From assembly GCA_027483425.1 (NCBI GenBank), contig JAIXUR010000519.1, positions 1 to 11,097 on the forward strand: a stretch of 11,097 bases of DNA, given 5' to 3'. A program made the translations under genes and the position numbers. Positions 7,168-11,097 of this stretch are shown here, piece after piece. The stretch comes from Cyanobacteriota bacterium (GTDB lineage: Bacteria; Cyanobacteriota; Cyanobacteriia; Phormidesmidales; Phormidesmidaceae). The notes beneath the pieces are model-generated. The model made no database searches. It worked only from the letters and a program-made list of their open reading frames with translations, and was not told the origin of the DNA. Position 1 is the first letter of the stretch; each line of letters opens with the position of its first letter.

Positions 7168-7871
7168 TGGCGCTCACAGAAGAAGACTTTAACGACGACG
7201 ACGCTTCCCTCGATCAGCCCCTAGGTGAAGACATCGGGGGCGATAGCCCAGACGGTGCTCCACCCAGCGGCGAAGGGGGAGACGGAGAAGCCGCCCGATA
7301 CTACCAGCGCAAGGCTCGGTGGTACGCGGTTCAAGTCGCTTCGGGCTGCGAAAAGCGAGTTAAGTTCAACCTTGAGCAGCGCATTACCACCCTGGATGTG
7401 GTCAATCGTATCTTTCAGGTTGAAATTCCTCAAACCCCAGCGGTCAAGCTGCGTAAAGATGGCAGTCGCCAAAACATCGACGAAAAGGTCTTTCCTGGCT
7501 ACGTGCTGGTGCGCATGTTCATGGATGACGAAGCCTGGTCGGTGGTTAAAAACACCCCCCATGTCATCAACTTTGTTGGTGCTGAGCAGCGCCGGGCCTA
7601 CGGTCGCGGTCGTGGCCACGTTAAGCCCATGCCCTTGGGCATGAGTGAGGTCAAGCGCATCTTCAAACGCACCGAAGAGCAAAAGCCCGTCGTCAAAGTT
7701 GACATGGCCCCTGGGGATAAAATTACCGTACTCTCAGGGCCGTTCAAAGACTTTGAGGGCGAGGTGGTAGAAGTTAGCCCCGAGCGCAGCAAGCTCAAGG
7801 CTCTGCTGTCTATCTTCGGGCGCGACACTCCAGTCGAGCTGGAATTTAACCAAGTGCAAAAAGAGAGTTAA
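7167..7871 (+). CDS. nusG: Transcription antitermination/elongation factor NusG
   Basis: A 234-residue NusG/Spt5 protein that binds RNA polymerase and links it to Rho or to ribosomes. The NGN domain begins at RWYAVQVASGCEKRV (51-65) and includes VFPGYVLVRM (108-117) and the VINFVG strand. The KOW domain follows at about 180-234, with GDKITVLSGPFKDFEGEV as its signature. Residues 1-48 form an acidic, Gly/Pro-rich, probably disordered extension that is longer than the tail of many bacterial NusG proteins. ATG 7167 is chosen: it overlaps the secE stop. The in-frame GTG at 7143 lies inside secE and would add only eight residues. rplK starts 3 bp after the stop. Confidence 0.96.
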   Translation: MALTEEDFNDDDASLDQPLGEDIGGDSPDGAPPSGEGGDGEAARYYQRKARWYAVQVASGCEKRVKFNLEQRITTLDVVNRIFQVEIPQTPAVKLRKDGSRQNIDEKVFPGYVLVRMFMDDEAWSVVKNTPHVINFVGAEQRRAYGRGRGHVKPMPLGMSEVKRIFKRTEEQKPVVKVDMAPGDKITVLSGPFKDFEGEVVEVSPERSKLKALLSIFGRDTPVELEFNQVQKES

Positions 7872-7874
7872 TTA

Positions 7875-8300
7875 ATGGCCAAGAAAGTTGTAGCGTTGAT
7901 CAAGCTGGCGATTAATGCTGGAAAGGCTAACCCAGCACCTCCCATTGGCCCTGCCCTGGGTCAGCATGGGGTCAATATCATGGCGTTCTGCAAAGAATAC
8001 AACGCCAGAACCCAGGAAAAAGTGGGCCTGGTGGTACCGGTAGAGATTTCGGTTTTTGAAGATCGCAGCTTTACCTTTATTCTCAAGACCCCACCGGCCT
8101 CCGTGCTGATTAAAAAAGCCGCCGGTATCGAGCGGGGCTCTGGCGAACCCCGCACCAAAAAAGTGGGCTCTATTACCCGCGCCCAGCTTCAAGAAATTGC
8201 CGAAGCCAAAATGCCCGACCTCAACGCCAACGACATTGAGGCGGCCATGAATATTGTTGAGGGCACCGCTCGCAACATGGGCGTCACCATCGCCGGATAG
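7875..8300 (+). CDS. rplK: Ribosomal protein L11 (uL11)
   Basis: A 141-residue protein of standard length that binds the GTPase-associated region of 23S rRNA at the stalk base. The N-terminal domain carries KLAINAGKANPAPPIGPALG (12-31), the conserved Pro-rich patch and HGVNIMAFCKEYN. The C-terminal RNA-binding domain carries TPPASVLIKKAAGI and ITRAQLQEIAEAKMPDLNA, ending IVEGTARNMGVTIAG. The start is ATG 7875, 3 bp after the nusG stop; it probably relies on translational coupling, with GAGAG just upstream. It is followed by a 148-bp gap that contains an unusual tandem repeat before rplA. Confidence 0.97.
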   Translation: MAKKVVALIKLAINAGKANPAPPIGPALGQHGVNIMAFCKEYNARTQEKVGLVVPVEISVFEDRSFTFILKTPPASVLIKKAAGIERGSGEPRTKKVGSITRAQLQEIAEAKMPDLNANDIEAAMNIVEGTARNMGVTIAG

Positions 8301-8324
8301 GTTTCGGTGTTGGCCAGGGCCATT

Positions 8325-8369
8325 GGCCCCAAATTTGGCCCAGAAATTTGGCCCCAAAATTTGGCCCAG
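8325..8369 (+). repeat. Tandem palindromic repeat between rplK and rplA
   Basis: Two near-identical units, GGCCCCAAATTTGGCCCAG (8325-8343) and the same with one extra A (8350-8369), are joined by AAATTT, giving a 25-bp period. Each unit has a self-complementary core (CCAAATTTGG or CCAAAATTTGG). CCAAATTT (8329-8336) can pair with AAATTTGG (8344-8351) over a 7-base loop. The nearby GGCCA-TGGCC pair (8312-8328) adds another small hairpin. It starts 24 bp after the rplK stop. It is not a typical terminator, since no T-run follows. The rest of the 148-bp gap shows only the rplA Shine-Dalgarno. Confidence 0.7.
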
Positions 8370-8448
8370 TCGTTTGCTCTAGACTACGTTTTGATTGTTC
8401 ACATTACGGGGAAGAGGCCTAGCTTCGTTTGACCCCAAGGAGATAACT

Positions 8449-9162
8449 ATGGCTAAAGTATCCAAGCGCCTGCGTGAAGCCCAGGCGAAGGTTGAAGACC
8501 GTCTTTACGAGCCCCTTGAGGCGCTGGCATTGCTCAAGGAAACGGCCACCGCTAAGTTTGTCGAGTCGGCCGAAGCTCACATTCGTCTGGGTATTGATCC
8601 TAAATACACCGACCAACAGCTGCGTACCACGGTGATCTTGCCGAAGGGCACCGGTCAAACTATTCGGGTTGCTGTGATTGCAAAAGGCGAGAAAGTGGCC
8701 GAAGCCATTGCCGCTGGTGCTGACATGGCCGGTTCTGAAGAACTGATTGACGAAATCCAGAAGGGCATGATGGACTTTGATATCCTGATTGCCACCCCCG
8801 ACGTGATGCCCCAGGTAGCTAAGCTGGGCCGTCAACTCGGCCCCCGGGGCCTGATGCCGTCTCCCAAGGGGGGCACCGTTACCTTTGACCTACCCCAGGC
8901 CATCAGCGAGTTCAAAGCCGGTAAGCTTGAGTTTCGCGCCGACAAAACGGGCATCGTCCATGTTATCTTTGGTAAGGCGAGTTTTAGCGTCGAAGATTTG
9001 TTGGTCAATCTCAAAGCGCTTCAAGAGTGCGTTGACCGCAACCGACCTAGTGGTGCTAAAGGCCGTTATTGGCGTACAGTAACCATTACCTCAACCATGG
9101 GGCCTGGCATTCCTCTTGATGTAAGTGCCCTGCGCGACTTCAAGCTGTCCGATGTGGCTTAG
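8449..9162 (+). CDS. rplA: Ribosomal protein L1 (uL1)
   Basis: A 237-residue protein of normal length that forms the mobile L1 stalk at the 50S exit site and in many bacteria also represses its own operon by binding mRNA. The signature region ILIATPDVMPQVAKLGRQ (112-129) continues into LGPRGLMPSPKGG (130-142). The end reads TVTITSTMGPGIPLDVSALR, as in the family. ATG 8449 is chosen because AAGGAG (8437-8442) lies 6 bp upstream; an in-frame ATG at 8395 would put the family N-terminus (MAKVSKR) 18 residues inside. The TAG stop (9160-9162) straddles the left edge of a MITE-like insertion: its G is the first base of the element. Confidence 0.97.
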   Translation: MAKVSKRLREAQAKVEDRLYEPLEALALLKETATAKFVESAEAHIRLGIDPKYTDQQLRTTVILPKGTGQTIRVAVIAKGEKVAEAIAAGADMAGSEELIDEIQKGMMDFDILIATPDVMPQVAKLGRQLGPRGLMPSPKGGTVTFDLPQAISEFKAGKLEFRADKTGIVHVIFGKASFSVEDLLVNLKALQECVDRNRPSGAKGRYWRTVTITSTMGPGIPLDVSALRDFKLSDVA

Positions 9163-9291
9163 AGGGTGTTTGAAAAGGGTTGTCCCAGGTCTGATTTGCC
9201 ACTAAGAGACAGCAAAAACGCTGATTTTTGAGGACATTAGCCTACGACTTAGGTATAACCTGAGACGCTCTTTGACTTTTCAAACACCCTC
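9162..9291 (+). mobile_element. MITE-like element, 130 bp, non-coding
   Basis: The perfect terminal inverted repeat GAGGGTGTTTGAAAAG (9162-9177) matches the reverse complement of 9276-9291. The element is flanked by TTA at 9159-9161 and 9292-9294, consistent with a 3-bp target duplication. The 98-bp interior has no ORF. Size, inverted repeats and lack of coding fit a miniature inverted-repeat element mobilised in trans. A TNA duplication is known for some IS5-family groups, so an IS5-like parent is an inference. Removing the element and one TTA leaves GCT TAG GCC at the rplA end, so the insertion site lies inside the stop codon and the stop has been rebuilt. Confidence 0.8.
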
Positions 9292-9383
9292 TTAGGCCAA
9301 TTGCCCATGGACGCCCAAGTTTTACCCAGACCAACCAGGAGACCTATAGGCTGAAATAATCCCTTAAAACCGCATAGACGACC

Positions 9384-9517
9384 GTAGACAGCAGGTGCTA
9401 GCTAAGCGCTACATAAACCCTGCCGAGGTTGATCTTAATGACTGACGTGCTTTTGCCAACAGGCTAAGCACCTCTGGTTGTTGGTCTACCCCGGCATGGT
9501 TGTCGGGGTTTATTTTT
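9384..9517 (+). promoter_or_regulatory. L10 leader (autoregulatory mRNA element of rplJL) with attenuator
   Basis: The segment holds the features of the bacterial ribosomal L10 leader. GTAGACAGCAGGTGC opens it, GCAGG (9391-9395) can pair with CCTGC (9419-9423), and the conserved CCTGCCGAGGTT follows. A distal arm can instead pair with the 5' arm: AGGTGCT (9393-9399) with AGCACCT (9467-9473) and GTAGAC (9384-9389) with GTCTAC (9484-9489). The distal arm shares two bases with the foot of a strong terminator hairpin (9488-9509). By analogy with the B. subtilis rplJL operon, L10-L12 complex binding would shift the balance towards termination. Neighbouring bases 9295-9383 show only a weak promoter-like TATAGG at 9345-9350. 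Confidence 0.8.
9488..9517 (+). terminator. Attenuator: intrinsic terminator in the rplJ leader
   Basis: The 9-bp stem ACCCCGGCA (9488-9496) / TGTCGGGGT (9501-9509) has a TGGT tetraloop and one G-U pair, and runs directly into TTTATTTTT (9509-9517). It lies 88 bp upstream of the rplJ ATG, with no ORF between, so it must be read through or prevented for rplJL expression. This supports conditional termination. Confidence 0.85.
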
Positions 9518-9605
9518 GACCGCCATTGCTGGCAACGGCGTGGCTATAGTCCTGGATCGGGTAATCACGTTTCCCTATCCCCAACTAAAAGGAGGTGAGA
9601 TCAAC

Positions 9606-10166
9606 ATGGGGAGAACCCTAGCGAATAAGAAAGAGCTGGTAGCCGAGATTCAGGCCCTGCTAGACGAGGCTCAGCTAGCCTTTGTGATTGATTACAAAGG
9701 CCTAACCGTAGCTGAGATCAGCAACCTGCGCAATCGACTACGACCCAAGGGTGCTGTGTGCAAGATTGCCAAAAACACGCTGATGCGAATCGCCGTGGAC
9801 GGCAACGAAGCCTGGCAACCGATGACCGAGTTCCTTCAGGATTCCTCAGCCTTTGTGCTGGTCAAGGAAGACTTTGGCGGCGCGATTAAGGAGTACCAGG
9901 CCTTCCAGAAAGACACCAAAAAAACCACCCTCCGGGGCGGTGTCATGGAAGGGCAGGCCCTCACCGAAGACCAAGTCAAGGCGATTACCGAGCTGCCCAC
10001 CAAGGAAGAGCTGATGGCTCGTCTGGCCGGGGCGATCAAGGCGATGCCGACTCGATTGGCCGTGGGCATCAATGCCGTACCGACCAAACTGGCGGTGGGC
10101 GTCAAAGAGGTTCCCGCGTCCCTGGCTCGCGCTATCAAGGCGGTGTCGGAGCAAGATGCGGCCTAG
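9606..10166 (+). CDS. rplJ: Ribosomal protein L10 (uL10)
   Basis: A 186-residue stalk-base protein that anchors L7/L12 dimers to the 50S subunit. The N-terminal rRNA-binding domain starts MGRTLANKKELVAEIQ and includes FVIDYKGLTVAEISNLRNRLR and KNTLMRIAV. The C-terminal tail from 136 consists of four 11-residue units (LMARLAGAIKA, MPTRLAVGINA, VPTKLAVGVKE, VPASLARAIKA), each a likely L12-dimer binding segment. E. coli-type L10 has fewer such segments. ATG 9606 is fixed by an excellent Shine-Dalgarno, AAAGGAGGTGA (9588-9598), 7 bp upstream; the frame stays open to 9516, but that stretch overlaps the attenuator T-tract. Synthesis is probably controlled by the L10 leader. rplL follows after 68 bp. 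Confidence 0.96.
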   Translation: MGRTLANKKELVAEIQALLDEAQLAFVIDYKGLTVAEISNLRNRLRPKGAVCKIAKNTLMRIAVDGNEAWQPMTEFLQDSSAFVLVKEDFGGAIKEYQAFQKDTKKTTLRGGVMEGQALTEDQVKAITELPTKEELMARLAGAIKAMPTRLAVGINAVPTKLAVGVKEVPASLARAIKAVSEQDAA

Positions 10167-10234
10167 GCCCCTTTGCAACGGTTTTGTTTGTATGTTTTGT
10201 CTAATTGTTTTCCACCAGGAGTTAACCGGTAACT

Positions 10235-10639
10235 ATGTCTGCTAAAACTGATGAAATTCTCGAACAGCTTAAGACCCTCTCCCTGCTAGAAGCCTCTGAG
10301 CTGGTCAAGCAAATTGAAGAAGCCTTCGGCGTTGATGCCTCTGCCTCCTCTGGCGGCGGCATGATGATGATGGCCCCCGGCCTGATGGCCGGTGCTGGCG
10401 CGCCCGCTGAGCCCGAAGAAGAGCAGACCGAATTTGACGTCGTTCTCGAAGACGTGCCTGCCGACAAGAAGATCGCCATTCTCAAGGTGGTCCGCAGCCT
10501 AACCGGGCTGGGTCTGAAGGAAGCCAAGGAGCTAGTGGAAGCCGCTCCCAAGGCCGTCAAGGAAGCTACTACCAAAGACGACGCCGAAGATGCCAAGAAG
10601 CAGCTTGAAGAAGTGGGCGCTAAGATCACCATCAAGTAG
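10235..10639 (+). CDS. rplL: Ribosomal protein L7/L12 (bL12)
   Basis: A 134-residue acidic stalk protein, present in several copies per ribosome, that recruits translational GTPases. The N-terminal dimerisation helices span 1-33 (EILEQLKTLSLLEASELVKQ). The flexible hinge is about 34-63 and carries GGGMMMMAPGLM, unusually rich in Met. The globular C-terminal domain (64-134) has EFDVVLEDVPADKKIAILK, the factor-binding helix LTGLGLKEAKELVEAAPK, and the end EEVGAKITIK. ATG 10235 is preceded by AGGAG (10217-10221) at a fairly long 13-bp spacing. The 68-bp gap after rplJ is T-rich and shows no promoter I trust. A strong terminator follows the gene. Confidence 0.97.
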   Translation: MSAKTDEILEQLKTLSLLEASELVKQIEEAFGVDASASSGGGMMMMAPGLMAGAGAPAEPEEEQTEFDVVLEDVPADKKIAILKVVRSLTGLGLKEAKELVEAAPKAVKEATTKDDAEDAKKQLEEVGAKITIK

Positions 10640-10642
10640 GCT

Positions 10643-10668
10643 GACGCCCTAGCGTCGGGCCTAGGCCC
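10643..10668 (+). other. Short hairpin plus 12-bp palindrome after rplL
   Basis: GACGC (10643-10647) pairs with GCGTC (10652-10656) over a CCTA loop. It is followed at once by the perfect palindrome GGGCCTAGGCCC (10657-10668). Neither is followed by a T-run. They lie between the rplL stop and the true terminator and could stabilise the mRNA 3' end; this is inference. Confidence 0.45.
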
Positions 10669-10688
10669 TAGAGCTTAGGATTTAGGCT

Positions 10689-10718
10689 GCCCCCCGTGAA
10701 CATCATGGGGGGCTTTTT
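10689..10718 (+). terminator. Strong intrinsic terminator of the rplJL unit
   Basis: The 10-bp stem GCCCCCCGTG (10689-10698) / CATGGGGGGC (10704-10713) has a 5-base AACAT loop and one G-T pair. It is followed directly by TTTTT (10714-10718). It closes the ribosomal-protein transcript 50 bp after rplL and separates it from the small ORF downstream. Confidence 0.92.
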
Positions 10719-10752
10719 ACTGGGGAATTCTCTACTGTGAAGGGAGTATAAG

Positions 10753-10785
10753 CCACCCTGCTCCAGGGTCGGGGTGGAGTATGAT
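10753..10785 (+). promoter_or_regulatory. Possible promoter with inverted repeat, upstream of the small ORF
   Basis: TATGAT (10780-10785) is a reasonable -10 hexamer and would start transcription near 10792. No -35 box is visible. In its place lies an inverted repeat, CCACCC (10753-10758) with GGGTGG (10772-10777), which might be an activator or repressor site. Cyanobacterial promoters without a -35 box are well known. The start is unproven. Confidence 0.35.
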
Positions 10786-10826
10786 TGATCCATGAACGAC
10801 CGCAGCGCTAGACCAGGAGAAAGACT

Positions 10827-11018
10827 ATGGCACAACAGCTAAAGCGTTGGGAGTCGCCGCGAAAACCAGGCCGTAACGATAAAGGCCGAGGCGGTAGTGC
10901 CCGCCAGCGGCAACTGCAAAAACGACACCAAACCCTGCGCAAACGCCTGAGCGATCGCGCCAGCCAAGACAACCCCCATGCCCCAGGGGAGCCCAGTGCT
11001 CCCCTTTTTGTTGCCTAA
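10827..11018 (+). CDS. Small strongly basic protein, function unknown
   Basis: A 63-residue ORF that I do not recognise. It begins MAQQLKRWESPRKPGRNDKG and holds 10 Arg and 5 Lys against 5 acidic residues. Residues 5-45 are dominated by Arg/Lys/Gln and could form an RNA- or DNA-binding helix; the tail is Pro-rich (PHAPGEPSAPLFVA). There is no signal peptide, Cys pair or membrane span. Support for translation: AGGAG (10815-10819) sits 7 bp before ATG 10827, and codon choice looks like that of neighbouring genes, including an in-frame HIP1 site. Against: a good intrinsic terminator (10986-11009) ends before the stop at 11016-11018, so the locus may partly or wholly be a small RNA. A 16-codon ORF (10792-10842) overlaps its start in another frame. 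It is isolated from rplL by a terminator. Confidence 0.6.
   Translation: MAQQLKRWESPRKPGRNDKGRGGSARQRQLQKRHQTLRKRLSDRASQDNPHAPGEPSAPLFVA
10986..11009 (+). terminator. Intrinsic terminator inside the 3' end of the small ORF
   Basis: A perfect 7-bp stem, GGGGAGC (10986-10992) / GCTCCCC (10998-11004), has a CCAGT loop and is followed directly by TTTTT (11005-11009). The hairpin and T-run encode residues near the C-terminus of the 63-residue ORF and end 7 bases before its stop codon. Only the + strand has the T-run. Confidence 0.7.
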
Positions 11019-11027
11019 CAGCAAAAT

Positions 11028-11084
11028 GCAGCGGAGGCGGGTAACTCCAGATAACCGCGTTAGCAGCTTTCGCTCGTCCGCTGC
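11028..11084 (+). repeat. Inverted repeat at the window end
   Basis: GCAGCGGA (11028-11035) is the perfect inverse of TCCGCTGC (11077-11084), separated by 41 bases. The last 79 bases of the window show no gene. The right arm lies close to the window edge, so the context cannot be assessed. Confidence 0.35.
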
Positions 11085-11097
11085 CATGATGGGTTAG

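Noticed and set aside
8325..8369. CRISPR-like or satellite array
   Set aside because: There are only about two units with a 6-bp joiner, no spacers of unique sequence and no cas gene nearby; best described as a short tandem palindromic repeat.
8395..8448. Upstream in-frame ATG for rplA
   Set aside because: The AAGGAG site sits correctly for ATG 8449, and MAKVSKR is the normal L1 N-terminus.
9162..9291. Alternative reading of the rplA 3' inverted repeat as an ordinary terminator
   Set aside because: The arms are 98 bp apart, no T-run follows the right arm, and the TTA flanking repeats fit transposition better.
9345..9350. TATAGG with TTTACC upstream as an rplJ promoter
   Set aside because: Only three of six bases match the -35 consensus and the spacing is 18 bp; too weak to list as a feature.
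9516..9605. Upstream extension of rplJ
   Set aside because: It would start in the T-tract of the attenuator; the near-perfect Shine-Dalgarno at 9588-9598 fixes ATG 9606.

Overview
The window is cyanobacterial chromosome. Three lines of evidence agree. The octamer GCGATCGC (HIP1, characteristic of cyanobacteria) occurs 11 times. The proteins are of cyanobacterial type (DUF2301 membrane protein, type 2 IPP isomerase, PAS/GAF/GAF histidine kinase with a phytochrome-like GAF). The gene order rplS-trnW-secE-nusG-rplK-rplA-rplJ-rplL is the order known from cyanobacteria such as Synechocystis. The DNA is GC-rich by eye and would suit a Leptolyngbya/Nodosilinea-type filamentous lineage, but the genus is a guess.

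Layout. 1-207 (+): 3' end of pyrR. 327-1379 (+): fni (idi2), isoprenoid biosynthesis. 1396-5991 (-): three co-oriented genes, read in the order hybrid-less sensor histidine kinase, DUF2301 membrane protein, Era-like GTPase with a membrane-associated C-terminal region. The GTPase converges on fni with only 16 bp between stop codons. 5992-6214: divergent intergenic region with a good promoter for rplS. 6215-10639 (+): the L19/tRNA-Trp/SecE/NusG/L11/L1/L10/L12 block. 10640-10718: intrinsic terminator. 10827-11018 (+): an unrecognised 63-residue, strongly basic ORF. The last 79 bases hold no gene that I can support.

How it works together. The right half is a translation and transcription-elongation cluster: SecE shares its transcript with NusG (stop and start overlap, TAATG), and L11 starts 3 bp after nusG. 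L11 and L1 build the factor-binding and E-site regions of the 50S subunit. L10 and L12 form the stalk, and their mRNA carries a recognisable L10-leader with a strong attenuator hairpin. A 130-bp MITE-like element, with 16-bp terminal inverted repeats and a TTA duplication, sits exactly at the rplA stop codon and separates rplKA from the rplJ leader. The left half is ordinary metabolism and signalling with no obvious functional link to the ribosomal block.

Most worth a second look: the MITE that rebuilds the rplA stop codon; the L10 attenuator; the four 11-residue repeats in the L10 tail, which fit an eight-copy L12 stalk; the tandem palindromic repeat between rplK and rplA; and the small basic ORF whose 3' end contains its own apparent intrinsic terminator. 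I see no CRISPR array, no transposase and no defence or biosynthetic cluster.
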